From contig CAZKKY010000009.1 in the NCBI GenBank assembly GCA_964553715.1, positions 1 to 42,113 of the forward strand: a stretch of 42,113 nt of DNA, written 5' to 3'. The notes beneath the pieces were generated by a model. That model saw only the letters and a list, made by a program, of their open reading frames with translations. It was not told the DNA's origin and did no database searches. Source of the DNA: JAGOJE01 sp964553715 (lineage in GTDB: Bacteria; Pseudomonadota; Alphaproteobacteria; Rickettsiales; Rickettsiaceae). Numbering within the stretch: position 1 is the first letter of the stretch; the number at the start of each line of letters is the position of its first letter. The position numbers and the translations under genes were made by a program. Of this stretch, positions 26,346 to 36,011 are shown in pieces.

Positions 26346-27780
26346 TTCTGTTGCATTTTACCTTTTAACTATATTCATGCTTTTAATAGGAAGTTTTAAT
26401 GTAATAATTCCTATTATTATAAAGAAAAACTACAGCAAGACATGCCTTGTAACTATGGTTTTAATATCTCTATTTTATTTTGCTTTTATAGTTATGATTG
26501 GCACTCTTTATGTAGAAAATGGCGTAACTTCATTTTCCATGATTGACTTTGGGTATTTCTCTTTAAAGTTTCATTTAGAAGCTATTGGAGTTATTTTTCT
26601 TAGCATGATAGGTGCTTTATGGCCTATTGCCATAATATATACATATTTTTATCTAGAGGAAAGCAATCATAAATATCCTAGACTGATATTATCATTCATT
26701 TCTTTAAGTATTTTAGTAACAACTATGATTGCTTTATCTGCAAATCTTGTCACTATGTTTATATTTTACGAATTACTTACATTATTTACCATACCTCTTG
26801 TATTTAATGATAATTTTGCGGATTTAGAAAAATATTTAAAGCCTCTTATTTATCCATCATTATTGCTATTTTTACCTGCGATTTTAATATCATTTCATAC
26901 ATGCGACACTACAGAGTTTAGGCCATCTGGTATATTAGATTTAGAACCTTTAGCAGCAATTTTACTTCTTTTATTATTTATTTTTGGAATAGCAAAGGCC
27001 GCATTAGTACCTTTTCATAAATGGCTTTTATCAGCCATGGTTGCAATTAGTCCTATAAGTGCTTTGCTGCATGCTGTACTTGTTGTAAAAGCCGGTATAT
27101 TTTGTATTATAAAGATTATGATATATATATTTGGTATCAAATATTTGAATCAGATATTCGAAAATAATATATGGATACTTTTATCAATTGCTGGATTTAC
27201 TATTATATATAGCGCTCTTATGGCACTAAGGATGAGTGGCCTTAAAGAAATATTAGCATTTTCTACAATTAACCAGTTATCTACTTCATTGCTCGCTATT
27301 TTTCTTTTATCAAAAGCTGGCCTTACAGGAGCTATAATGCAGATGATAGCTCACTCTTGTGCTAAGATTACTGCCTTCTTTGCAATTGGTAATATATATC
27401 TTTTTACTAAAGACTATAATTTAAGATTTTTGAAAGGATGTTTCTATACCATGCCTATTACTACATCTGTTTTAATTCTAAGTTTGTTATCTCTTTGTGG
27501 ACTACCATTTTTAGCCGGGTATGTTAGTAAATCTTTCATCTTTACAGCTCTTATTGAGGCGAATAATAATATAGCTATAACCATATTTATGATAGGATGG
27601 GCTTTAACTTTCTGTTATTCTGGAAGAGTTATATATCTAATGTTTAAAAATCCAGGATATAAACAAAAGAAAATATATGAAAAGAAAACATTAGTAATTC
27701 CATTATTGCTATCTTCTAGTACTATTATTATTTTTCCATTACTTTCTTTTGTGATAGAAAAATTTATAGATTTTATATAA
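26338..27780 (+). CDS. Second large Mrp/complex I-like ion-channel subunit
   Basis: A 480-residue membrane protein of the proton-conducting transporter family (MrpA/MrpD/NuoL/NuoM). Key residues are in place: Glu145 in MFIFYELLTLFTIP, Lys220 in GIAKAALVPFHKWL, His245 and Lys251 in LLHAVLVVKAG. It is not a recent copy of the preceding gene, to which it shows only family likeness. It is too short for a full MrpA (about 800 residues), so it may be a second D-type subunit or stand in for the MrpA channel core. Coupled to mnhD by an 8-base overlap. Confidence 0.8.
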   Translation: MNNSVAFYLLTIFMLLIGSFNVIIPIIIKKNYSKTCLVTMVLISLFYFAFIVMIGTLYVENGVTSFSMIDFGYFSLKFHLEAIGVIFLSMIGALWPIAIIYTYFYLEESNHKYPRLILSFISLSILVTTMIALSANLVTMFIFYELLTLFTIPLVFNDNFADLEKYLKPLIYPSLLLFLPAILISFHTCDTTEFRPSGILDLEPLAAILLLLLFIFGIAKAALVPFHKWLLSAMVAISPISALLHAVLVVKAGIFCIIKIMIYIFGIKYLNQIFENNIWILLSIAGFTIIYSALMALRMSGLKEILAFSTINQLSTSLLAIFLLSKAGLTGAIMQMIAHSCAKITAFFAIGNIYLFTKDYNLRFLKGCFYTMPITTSVLILSLLSLCGLPFLAGYVSKSFIFTALIEANNNIAITIFMIGWALTFCYSGRVIYLMFKNPGYKQKKIYEKKTLVIPLLLSSSTIIIFPLLSFVIEKFIDFI

Positions 27781-27801
27781 AAACTTAATAGGCCATATTG
27801 C

Positions 27802-29844
27802 ATGAATAACGAACCACCAATTGCAAAACAAATTCCTAACACCTACAAGATAGGTAAGTTCACTATAAAAGATGATTACAGCTGGATGAGAGACCCCGAA
27901 TGGCCACTCAAAGTTGAAAACAAAGAGATAATTTCTTATTTAAACCAGGAAAATTCTTATGCCAGAGATTTTTTTAGTAATTTTTCTGATTTAAAAAATC
28001 AAATATTTGAAGAATTAAAAGGTAGAATAAAGCTAGAGGATCAGTCTTATCCAATTACAAAAGAGGATTATAACTATTACACTAGAACTTTAGAAAATGC
28101 TGATTATCCAATATATTGTAGAAAATATAACCTAAGTAATGATTCCAATGAAGAAATTATATTAGATGTAAACAAATTAGCTAAAGGTAAAAATTTTGTT
28201 AATGTAAAAAGTGTAAAACCTTCACCTGATAATTCCTTTCTTGCTTACGCTGTAGACTATAATGGGGACGAAAAATATATTATTAAAATAATTTCTTTAG
28301 ACAGTCGTTATGATATAAAAGACGAAATTTTATGTGCATCCTCTAATATAGTATGGAAGAGCGATAATTCTGGAGTTTTTTATGTCCCTGTAGATGAAGA
28401 TTTACGACATACCAAGGTGATGTTTCATAATATTTTATCCAAATCTAGTAATGATATTTTAATATTTCATGAGAAAGATATACTTAATCATGTATCTATT
28501 GAGAGCTCTTCTAGTAATGATTTTTTAATGATCAATTCTTCTGGGCATGAAAATAATGAATATCACATAGTAGACATGTCAGATTCAAATTTTGCTACTA
28601 AAGTTATAATACCAAGAAGTGATGCTATTCGTTATTCTGTAAATCACAATGGAAGTTATTTTTATGTTCTGACTAATGATTGTGGAAACAATTGTAGGCT
28701 TCTTACTGTTAATATTAACTCTCTAGAGATTAATGAATACATTAAAACAGATGATCAAAAATATCTCTATAGCTTTGACATTTCAAAAAATTATTTGATT
28801 TTGAATTACAAAAATAAAGGCCTAGGCGAAGTTATAATTTTAAATTTAGATACAAAAAAAAGCCATAATTATTCCTTTCCAGATGAAGCTTATGTAACGA
28901 ATGCTTTTTGCGTCAATTTTAAATTAGACGATATTCGTATTAATTACTCTTCTTTAGGAAGGCCCAATACTCTTTATTCTTGTAATACTTCTACAGGGAA
29001 ACTTAATATTTTAAAAGCACAAGAAGTACCTAGTGGATTTGACCCAGAAGAATATCAAGTAAAAAGATTATGGGCAGATAATAAAGGTACATTAGTACCT
29101 ATTAGCTTGATTTATAAAAAAGATTTATTTACAAATGATGGTAACAATCCATTATATTTATATGGATATGGATCCTACGGTATTTCGGTTGAGCCATCTT
29201 TTAGGAGTAATATTTTTTCTATTGTTGATCGGGGATTTGTTTTTGCCATAGCTCATATCAGAGGCGGAGATGATCTTGGAAATGATTGGTATGAATCAGC
29301 TAAATTTCTTAACAAAAAGCGTACTTTTGAAGATTTTATATCTTGCGCGGAATATTTAATAGATCAAAAATACACTTCTGCTGGTAAAGTTGTGATTAGC
29401 GGAGGAAGCGCTGGTGGGATGCTCGTTGGATCTGTTGTAAACCAAAGGCCAGATCTTTTTTCTTCTGTAATAGCCCATGTTCCATTTGTAGATGTTTTAA
29501 ATACTATGCTGGATGATTCTCTGCCACTTACACCCGGTGAATTTAAGGAATGGGGAAATCCGAAAGAACCAGAATATTTTGAATATATAAAGTCCTATTC
29601 TCCTTATGATAATGTAACAAACCAAAGCTATCCTAACTTTTTTGTTACAGCTGGTTTATATGATCCAAGAGTAGGATACTGGGAACCGGCAAAATGGGTT
29701 GCTAAATTACGTAAAATGAAGACCAATGATAGTTTAATTATTTTTAACACCAATATGAGTTCTGGTCATCAAGGCGCTTCTGGTAGATTTGACTATTTAA
29801 AAGAAATAGCCGATGATTATGTATTTATGATATGTAATTCATAA
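27802..29844 (+). CDS. ptrB: Oligopeptidase B (S9A serine peptidase)
   Basis: The 680-residue length matches E. coli oligopeptidase B (686). A seven-bladed propeller (about 75-410) precedes the alpha/beta-hydrolase domain. The triad is Ser536 in GGSAGGMLVG, Asp621 in TAGLYDPRVGYWEPAKWVAKL and His656 in SSGHQGASGRF. Acidic residues such as the Glu of DPRVGYWEPAK fit the trypsin-like preference for cutting after Lys or Arg in short peptides. There is no signal peptide, so it acts in the cytosol. It begins 22 bases after the antiporter genes and may be read with them. Confidence 0.92.
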   Translation: MNNEPPIAKQIPNTYKIGKFTIKDDYSWMRDPEWPLKVENKEIISYLNQENSYARDFFSNFSDLKNQIFEELKGRIKLEDQSYPITKEDYNYYTRTLENADYPIYCRKYNLSNDSNEEIILDVNKLAKGKNFVNVKSVKPSPDNSFLAYAVDYNGDEKYIIKIISLDSRYDIKDEILCASSNIVWKSDNSGVFYVPVDEDLRHTKVMFHNILSKSSNDILIFHEKDILNHVSIESSSSNDFLMINSSGHENNEYHIVDMSDSNFATKVIIPRSDAIRYSVNHNGSYFYVLTNDCGNNCRLLTVNINSLEINEYIKTDDQKYLYSFDISKNYLILNYKNKGLGEVIILNLDTKKSHNYSFPDEAYVTNAFCVNFKLDDIRINYSSLGRPNTLYSCNTSTGKLNILKAQEVPSGFDPEEYQVKRLWADNKGTLVPISLIYKKDLFTNDGNNPLYLYGYGSYGISVEPSFRSNIFSIVDRGFVFAIAHIRGGDDLGNDWYESAKFLNKKRTFEDFISCAEYLIDQKYTSAGKVVISGGSAGGMLVGSVVNQRPDLFSSVIAHVPFVDVLNTMLDDSLPLTPGEFKEWGNPKEPEYFEYIKSYSPYDNVTNQSYPNFFVTAGLYDPRVGYWEPAKWVAKLRKMKTNDSLIIFNTNMSSGHQGASGRFDYLKEIADDYVFMICNS

Positions 29845-29902
29845 ATTGTGATCTCTCATATTACTTTAACCTTACTATAATGTAGAACCAAGGATTATAG
29901 AA

Positions 29903-30643
29903 ATGCCAGAGCAATATTATGATGAGTGCAAAGAAGACAATCTTGCTTTACTACCTTTAACTACCGAATCTTTAAATTATTTTGATCATATATTATCAGA
30001 GATATTAACATATGCTAAAAATAATAATATTGATGATGTTGATTACTCATATTCAATAAATCAATTTGATGGTGAAAAAATAACATTACTCGAACTTGCA
30101 ATTGATAGCGGAATTATTGATGTAGTCAAAGAAGTTTTAGACTCAGGAGCAAATCCTAATTTTAAGCATGATGGGATGACAGCTTTGTTTTATGCTGTCT
30201 CTCTTAATAAGCCCTCCGACATTATTGCTTTGCTTATAGAACATAACGCAGACCCCAATATAAGAACTGATGAAGAATATGGATTTACTCCTCTACATTA
30301 TGCAATAGCTAATAAAAATATTCCAGTAACTAATATGCTATTAATGAACAGGGCTGATCCAAATTTACAAGATCATTATGGTAAAACTGCATTACACCAT
30401 ATTATGCTTCATAATTTTCATGAAGAAAAATTGTATGAGATAGTTAATATACTGTTATATCATGGCGCAAAAATAAATTTACAAGATGATATTGGGAGAA
30501 CCCCAATATATTACGCCATTATTAAAAACAAACCTGATTCTTTTATTAAGTATCTTATAAGAATGGGTGCAGACATAGATTTAGCAGACAATTATTACAT
30601 TACACCCCTTATGATTGCTAGAAATAATAATAGTACAGTTTAA
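29903..30643 (+). CDS. Ankyrin-repeat protein, 246 residues
   Basis: About five ankyrin repeats span residues 53-246, seen as LLELAIDSGIIDVVKEVLDSG, TALFYAV...LLIEHNADPN, TPLHYAIANKNIPVTNMLL, TALHHIML...LLYHGAKIN and TPIYYAII...YLIRMGADI. The first 50 residues are acidic and of unknown fold. There is no signal peptide or membrane segment. Rickettsiales commonly use such proteins in host interaction, often exported by the type IV system, but nothing here proves export. A TATAAT at 29874-29879 lies before the gene. Its stop is followed by a short gene fragment. Confidence 0.85.
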   Translation: MPEQYYDECKEDNLALLPLTTESLNYFDHILSEILTYAKNNNIDDVDYSYSINQFDGEKITLLELAIDSGIIDVVKEVLDSGANPNFKHDGMTALFYAVSLNKPSDIIALLIEHNADPNIRTDEEYGFTPLHYAIANKNIPVTNMLLMNRADPNLQDHYGKTALHHIMLHNFHEEKLYEIVNILLYHGAKINLQDDIGRTPIYYAIIKNKPDSFIKYLIRMGADIDLADNYYITPLMIARNNNSTV

Positions 30644-30675
30644 AATAAATCAGAGTATAAACTACAAGATTTTGA

Positions 30676-30834
30676 CATTTACTCTCAATTCTTGAAAGCT
30701 ACAGTGATAGTGAGTTAAAAAATATTTCTGATAGAGCTAATAAATTCGCACAAGACAACTTAATGCCAGAAGATATGATAGCTTATATAATTCTTGTATT
30801 GCGGAAATATTCTAATCTTCAGGCTAATAGCTAG
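30676..30834 (+). pseudogene. 3' fragment of a lost gene, perhaps a CAP10-like glycosyltransferase
   Basis: After the ankyrin gene a stretch of 52 sense codons with coding character ends in TAG at 30832-30834. It includes SDRANKFAQDNLMPEDMIAY and then VLRKYSNLQ. This resembles the C-terminal end of GT90/CAP10-type glycosyltransferases (a helix with N-x-F-x-x-x-x-L followed by a Tyr-rich helix and YSxLQ). There is no start codon and the rest of such a gene is absent, so it looks like a remnant. It overlaps the end of tsaC on the other strand by 11 bases. The family guess is tentative. Confidence 0.35.
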
Positions 30835-31768
30835 CCCTTCTGAGTCTATCATTGATAGCAAGGCCAATCCCTATATTGGGGATTGGCGCAATTGCTATTC
30901 TAGCAACATCTTTATGTAAGTCTAACAACTGCAACATACTATATAGATTTCTTGCTGCTTCTTCTAAATTACCAGTTTTAGATAAATTTAAATCCATCAA
31001 AGATGATTGGTTAATATTGTTCTTAAAACTTACTTGTCCGAAGCCTATACCGATTTCTCCTTCTTCAAGATCAGTAACATTAATTCTTATTTTGGCTCTT
31101 GGAGAATAGTGTTTTGCTAGCATTCCTGGTGCTTTAATCGCTATATCATCACAGTATAGTACACTGGTTCCTAAAGTTTTAGATAAGATCTCTGGAGTAA
31201 TAAAGCCATATCTAAGTATTGTTACTTTATCTTCATTTGATAAATCTACAATAGTAGATTCTAATCCATAATTACACATCCCTAATGTATTATCACTTTC
31301 ATCTTCTAATATATAAATATCTGGAAGGTTTAATTTTATATGTGATGAAAGCGTAGCACTTACATATCCGGAAGGGTTTGCACTTGGTGCTGCTATAAAG
31401 CGAGAAGAACCTTTTAGTAAATCAAGTGCTAATTTATGGGATGGTATTCTAATAGCTATAGTATCAAGCCCTGCCATAACAGACTGAGCGATTCCGTTGT
31501 TTCTTTTAGCTTCTAAAACAAATGTTATGGGCCCAGGCCAGAAATGACTCGCTAAAACTTCAGCATTTTTATTAAAATGAGCTATTTTTCTAGCATCATC
31601 TATATTTGAAGCATGTACAATAAGAGGATTATTACTAGGCCTCCCCTTAGCAGCATAAATCTTCCTTACAGCTTCTTCATTAGAAGCATCAGCACCAAGG
31701 CCATATACAGTTTCTGTTGGAAAAGCTACAAGATCTCCATTTTTAATTCTAAAGATTGCTTCTTTCAT
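30824..31768 (-). CDS. tsaC: Threonylcarbamoyl-AMP synthase (Sua5 type)
   Basis: The enzyme makes threonylcarbamoyl-AMP for the t6A modification of tRNAs reading ANN codons. The YrdC-like domain has FPTETVYGLGADA (16-28) and the KGRPSNNPL nucleotide-binding motif (41-49). At 314 residues it has the extra C-terminal Sua5 domain, linked by APGMLAKHYSPRAK, so it is the Sua5 rather than the short TsaC form. Its ATG overlaps the glyS stop by 4 bases, which makes a glyQ-glyS-tsaC unit devoted to tRNA function. Confidence 0.93.
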   Translation of the reverse strand: MKEAIFRIKNGDLVAFPTETVYGLGADASNEEAVRKIYAAKGRPSNNPLIVHASNIDDARKIAHFNKNAEVLASHFWPGPITFVLEAKRNNGIAQSVMAGLDTIAIRIPSHKLALDLLKGSSRFIAAPSANPSGYVSATLSSHIKLNLPDIYILEDESDNTLGMCNYGLESTIVDLSNEDKVTILRYGFITPEILSKTLGTSVLYCDDIAIKAPGMLAKHYSPRAKIRINVTDLEEGEIGIGFGQVSFKNNINQSSLMDLNLSKTGNLEEAARNLYSMLQLLDLHKDVARIAIAPIPNIGIGLAINDRLRRASY

Positions 31769-33780
31769 TGTTTAATTTCACTAAAATCAGCTAGCTTATG
31801 AAAATTTGTAACTACTTTACTAATTAAAGCTATTCTATTATTTGCAAGGTTTAAATCTGAATCATATACTGTTACATTATCAAAAAAGTCATTAACCTTA
31901 AATACCAAAGAATATAATGATTCAAGTGCTCCAAGAAAATTTGAGGTACTTAAAAAATCATCTATATTTTGTTCTTCTGATTTTATCGATTCAAATAAGG
32001 CCTGTTCTTCCTTTTCTTTTAACAATGTTTTTGATATATCGCTAGCTTTAGACGAAGAACTATTTAATATATTACTAGCTCTTCTATAAGCATTAAGTAG
32101 ATTATTAGATGAAGGTTGTTTTAAAAAACCATCTATAGTTTTTGCTTTTTTATATGATGCAACTATATCAGAGTTAATAGATAAATTTATGCTAGCATTT
32201 ACAACTTCGCTACCAAAACTATCTTTTAAGAAAGATTTTAGCCTGGCTTCTAAAAATGATAAAATTTCTTCTTGGTCTTTACTACTTGCATTCACTAAGG
32301 AAGCAGCTTTCGATATTAAGGTCCTGATATCCAAATTTAAATTATTATCTAGAATGATTCTAATAATTCCTAAAGCATACCTACGAAGAGCATATGGGTC
32401 TTTGGAACCAGTACTCCTCTCTCCTGCTTTATATAAAGAAACAAGGCTATCTATTTTATCTGCAAGTGCAAGAAGGCAAGCCATCCCTTTCGGAGACGGA
32501 TCTTCTAGTCCTTCTGGCTGATAATGATATTTAATAGCAGAAGATATTTCATCATTATATCCTTCTAATTTTGCGTAATACCCGCCCATGATCCCTTGCA
32601 ATTCAGGAAATTCTGATACTACTTCTGTAGTAAGATCACCCTTGCATAAAAAGGCCGCTTTATGTAAAGACTCATTATCTTTATCCAGAATTTTTGATAA
32701 AGATATTATTCTATCTACTTTATCTTTCATAGACCCTAATTTAGCATGAAAGATAGTATTTGATAAAGCATCTATCCTAGATTCTAATGAATTAAGCTGA
32801 TCTTGATGATAAAAAAATGCCGCGTCAGAAAGCCTTGCTGATAACACTTTTTCATTTCCAGAAATTATATCTCTAGAATCGTTATTTATAATATTAGCGG
32901 CAAATAAAAAATAAGGAGCAAAACTCCCATCTTTATTATAGCATACAAAATATCTTTGATGGTTACGCATTGCTGTTATTAATATTTCGCTTGGTATATT
33001 CATAAATTTATCATTTATTTTACCTAGCAAAATATTTGGATATTCTACTATAGAACTTACCTCTTCAAGCAATTTTTCATCATCTTTTAATAATAAATTT
33101 TGTTCTTTTGCCAATTTTGATAGTCCCTCTTTTATCATTTCTCTACGTTCTTTTGCAGAAATAATAACAAAGTTTTCTTTTAAACTATATAAGTACTCAT
33201 CCCAGCTAGTTATCTTAATCTTTTTATAAGACATAAATCTATGACCGAAAGTCTCATTGTTGCTTCTAAGATGATGAAATGAAAAATCTATAACCTCTCC
33301 GTCTAATACACACATTATGTTTCTAAGTGGCCTTACCCATTTTAAATCATAACTTCCCCAGTACATTGATTTTGGCCATTTATACTCAGCAATAGCGATG
33401 GGCAATATAGAAGGAAGCAGATCTTTGATATTCTGTTCTGGTAATACAGATTTATAAAAATAATACTCCTGATCTTTAACAAGATCTATAGTTAACTTAT
33501 CTCTTCCTATATTATTAGACTTACAAAATCCCTCAATAGCTGCAGAAGGAGCATCAGTTTTAGGCCCCCTAACCTCAATAGCTTTAGCAGATATTTTAGG
33601 CTCTATATCAGATATATGTATGGCAATACGACGAGCACCAGATAAAACTTCCAATTTTTTATATTTTATATCATTTGATGATAAAATATTTGTAAAAATA
33701 TTATAATAACCATCCGAGGCTGGCTTTTGCATAAAAGCAGGAATTTCTTCAATATATAGTTCTAAAATTAAATCAGACAT
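31765..33780 (-). CDS. glyS: Glycyl-tRNA synthetase beta subunit
   Basis: A 671-residue beta subunit of the bacterial alpha2-beta2 enzyme. The start MSDLILELYIEEIPAFMQKP is nearly diagnostic, followed by LSGARRIAIHI, SMYWGSYDLKWVRPLRNIM and the MRNHQRYFV segment. A central HD-like region shows KGDLTTEVVSEFPELQGIMG and DPYALRRYALGIIRI. The C-terminal part binds the anticodon. It overlaps glyQ by 8 bases and tsaC by 4. Confidence 0.96.
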   Translation of the reverse strand: MSDLILELYIEEIPAFMQKPASDGYYNIFTNILSSNDIKYKKLEVLSGARRIAIHISDIEPKISAKAIEVRGPKTDAPSAAIEGFCKSNNIGRDKLTIDLVKDQEYYFYKSVLPEQNIKDLLPSILPIAIAEYKWPKSMYWGSYDLKWVRPLRNIMCVLDGEVIDFSFHHLRSNNETFGHRFMSYKKIKITSWDEYLYSLKENFVIISAKERREMIKEGLSKLAKEQNLLLKDDEKLLEEVSSIVEYPNILLGKINDKFMNIPSEILITAMRNHQRYFVCYNKDGSFAPYFLFAANIINNDSRDIISGNEKVLSARLSDAAFFYHQDQLNSLESRIDALSNTIFHAKLGSMKDKVDRIISLSKILDKDNESLHKAAFLCKGDLTTEVVSEFPELQGIMGGYYAKLEGYNDEISSAIKYHYQPEGLEDPSPKGMACLLALADKIDSLVSLYKAGERSTGSKDPYALRRYALGIIRIILDNNLNLDIRTLISKAASLVNASSKDQEEILSFLEARLKSFLKDSFGSEVVNASINLSINSDIVASYKKAKTIDGFLKQPSSNNLLNAYRRASNILNSSSSKASDISKTLLKEKEEQALFESIKSEEQNIDDFLSTSNFLGALESLYSLVFKVNDFFDNVTVYDSDLNLANNRIALISKVVTNFHKLADFSEIKQ

Positions 33781-34636
33781 TTTGCATTTCCATCCATTTC
33801 ATACAACATATTTTTGCTAAATTTCTTACTCTACCAATATAAGAAGCTCTCTCTGTTACACTAATTGCACCTCTTGCATTTAACACATTAAATAAATGGC
33901 TTGCTTTGATACAAAAATCATATGCTGGCATAGGTAAATTATTATTGGCTAAATCTATAGATTGCTTTTCACAATCTATAAATTGATTCATTAAAATATT
34001 AACATCAGCTATTTCTAGATTATATTTTGAAAACTGACGCTCTGCTTCAAATTCTATATCCCCATAAGATAAGCTATTACTTCCAGAATCATTATTCCAT
34101 TTTAGATCAGATACTGTATCTATACCTTGAATATATAGGGCAAGACGCTCTAGTCCATATGTGATTTCCCCAGCGACTGGCCTACATTCTATACCCGCAA
34201 TCTGCTGCATATATGTAAATTGAGAAATCTCCATACCGTTGCACCATATTTCCCATCCAAGACCAGAAGCACCAAGAGTAGGAGACTCCCAGTCATCTTC
34301 AACAAATCTAATGTCATTATGCTTATAGTCTATTCCTAAGGCTTTAAGACTTTCTAAATAAAGATCTTGAATATTATCCGGAGAAGGTTTTAAAATTACC
34401 TGAAATTGGTAATAATGCTGCATTCTATTTGGATGAATTCCATACCTACTATCACTTGGCCTTCTTGATGGCTGAACAAAAGCAACATTCCAAGGCTTAG
34501 GACCAAGAGTCCTTAAAACAGTAGCAGGATGAAAAGTCCCTGCTCCCATTTCCATATCATATGGCTGCAGTATAGCACACCCATTACTGATCCAAAAATT
34601 CTGCAATTCCATGATAATTTGCTGAAAAGAAAGCAT
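33773..34636 (-). CDS. glyQ: Glycyl-tRNA synthetase alpha subunit
   Basis: The 287-residue class II catalytic subunit. Highly conserved stretches include GCAILQPYDMEMGAGTFHPA, RRPSDSRYGIHPNRMQHYYQ, LGLGWEIWCNGMEISQFTY (here with GASGLGWE) and GEITYGLERLALYIQG. A good ribosome site (GAGGAAG) precedes the ATG on the minus strand. It is the first gene of glyQ-glyS-tsaC. Confidence 0.97.
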   Translation of the reverse strand: MLSFQQIIMELQNFWISNGCAILQPYDMEMGAGTFHPATVLRTLGPKPWNVAFVQPSRRPSDSRYGIHPNRMQHYYQFQVILKPSPDNIQDLYLESLKALGIDYKHNDIRFVEDDWESPTLGASGLGWEIWCNGMEISQFTYMQQIAGIECRPVAGEITYGLERLALYIQGIDTVSDLKWNNDSGSNSLSYGDIEFEAERQFSKYNLEIADVNILMNQFIDCEKQSIDLANNNLPMPAYDFCIKASHLFNVLNARGAISVTERASYIGRVRNLAKICCMKWMEMQNV

Positions 34637-34756
34637 TTCTTCCTCATAGTTATTAAGGTAAGAAGATTATATATCATAATATCTATATTTTTTCTATATC
34701 TTTTAGGGGCTATATGATAAAGGAAAAATTATATAATAAGATATAAGAAGGAGTAC

Positions 34757-34785
34757 TAAATAAAAACTCATAAAGAGTTGATTTT
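34757..34785 (-). terminator. Intrinsic terminator after the 268-residue protein gene
   Basis: On the minus strand AACTC-TTTAT-GAGTT (34779-34765) is followed by TTTTTATTT. The stem is short (5 bp), but the T-run and position just 8 bases past the stop codon fit a rho-independent terminator. Confidence 0.45.
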
Positions 34786-34787
34786 TA

Positions 34788-35594
34788 CTACAAGCTTCTG
34801 CCTCTTTCTTTTGATATTGATCTAGAGGTTCCTAAAGGAGTATGAGAAGGAGTAATATTATCAATTTCTATATCTTCTTTTGCCCTAAATAATTGGTTAT
34901 GTAATTTTTCTAGTTTTAATATAAAATTCTTGTTGTAATTTTGAAGATCTTTTGGTCTTCCTCCTACATATTTACTAGCTCTTTTAAATCCGCCTAGAAT
35001 CATATTATGTACGAAGTTATCTAATCTACTTTCTCCTGCTATACGTTTAGGATTAATCACTTGATATGCTTCATATATTGCAAATCTTTTGATTACATTT
35101 TTTAAATCTTCTTTAGATTTTGTATTAACGCTTGCAAAGCGTTCTTTTAAATTAGAAAGAAAGCCACGATTTGTATTTTGAATAGATTCTTTTTGATGAA
35201 CAAAATGGTGATTTAAGTCATCAATATGATGATTAATTTCACGCTCTATTTTTGTAAGAATTTTTTTAGATTGTTCTTTATTGATATTAGCGACCCGAGA
35301 TAAATATGATTGAAGCAATAATAGTAGCTTACCTTTTGATTTTTTGATATCAATCAATCCATTTGAGTCTAGATCTTCAAACAAATCTTCAATTTGCTCA
35401 TCCATTTCGGTATTATTAACTATAGAGTCAATAAGTGATTTTAATTCAGGAGCAAGATCTTCATCAGTCCCCAATTTATTAAAATCTATTTCTTCTGCTT
35501 CATTATCTATGAAGATTTCATCCTCAGAATTATTATATTCAGACTTTGTGCCCGTGTCTTTTTCCTCTGTCATATTCATTTTTCTGATGTTCAT
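34788..35594 (-). CDS. Hypothetical protein, 268 residues, acidic N-terminus
   Basis: I recognise no family. The first 90 residues are very acidic (NSEDEIFIDNEAEEIDFNK) and look disordered. Residues 80-170 are helical and rich in Lys/Glu with His-Gln pairs (HHIDDLNHHFVHQK), probably a coiled coil. The C-terminal third is basic and ends in a Ser/Arg-rich tail (ISKERGRSL). The ATG overlaps the upstream unknown gene by 56 bases; Met6 or Met8 may be the true start. No signal or membrane segment. An effector or a nucleic-acid-binding protein are both possible, and neither is supported by a motif. Confidence 0.5.
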   Translation of the reverse strand: MNIRKMNMTEEKDTGTKSEYNNSEDEIFIDNEAEEIDFNKLGTDEDLAPELKSLIDSIVNNTEMDEQIEDLFEDLDSNGLIDIKKSKGKLLLLLQSYLSRVANINKEQSKKILTKIEREINHHIDDLNHHFVHQKESIQNTNRGFLSNLKERFASVNTKSKEDLKNVIKRFAIYEAYQVINPKRIAGESRLDNFVHNMILGGFKRASKYVGGRPKDLQNYNKNFILKLEKLHNQLFRAKEDIEIDNITPSHTPLGTSRSISKERGRSL

Positions 35595-35943
35595 AACGCG
35601 TAAAATGATTACGATAGCTTTTAAACAATATTATATCTTTTACACTCTCTTCCATTATATGACGACATAATAAAGCGGTGTCAAATGCTCTTTGCTTTTT
35701 TGAGAATTTATTTTCTTTTTCTGTGCAAAATTCCCCTATATACATATTTTGCCAAAATTTTCCATCATAGACAGATGCTTTAATATAACCACTTTTTGTT
35801 TGATCTTCATAATCACCAGGAAATGGATTTATTGCATCATCATTAAGATATAGCATTACATCTCCTAAAATAGGAGATTCAGTCTCATCTTCATATTTTA
35901 TAAATACTCTACCGGTTAGGGTTATTTTTTTGGGAATCGTCAT
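35539..35943 (-). CDS. Hypothetical protein, 134 residues
   Basis: An unrecognised small protein. The N-terminal half is probably beta-rich (KITLTGRVFIKYED, GYIKASVYDGKFWQNMYIGEF), and the C-terminal part is a charged helix ending in a His/Arg/Lys-rich tail. It precedes and overlaps the 268-residue gene, so the two probably form a pair. It is divergent from cyaY across 68 bases. Base composition matches the genome. Confidence 0.5.
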   Translation of the reverse strand: MTIPKKITLTGRVFIKYEDETESPILGDVMLYLNDDAINPFPGDYEDQTKSGYIKASVYDGKFWQNMYIGEFCTEKENKFSKKQRAFDTALLCRHIMEESVKDIILFKSYRNHFTRYEHQKNEYDRGKRHGHKV

Positions 35944-36011
35944 GTAAAAATATTTGTCTTTATCATCAGTTTGTCTATACTTCTAAGGAGTATATATATT
36001 TATCAAAAATA

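Noticed and set aside
32189..32521. 110-codon frame opposite glyS
   Set aside because: Lies wholly within the conserved glyS gene, with composition expected of an antisense shadow.
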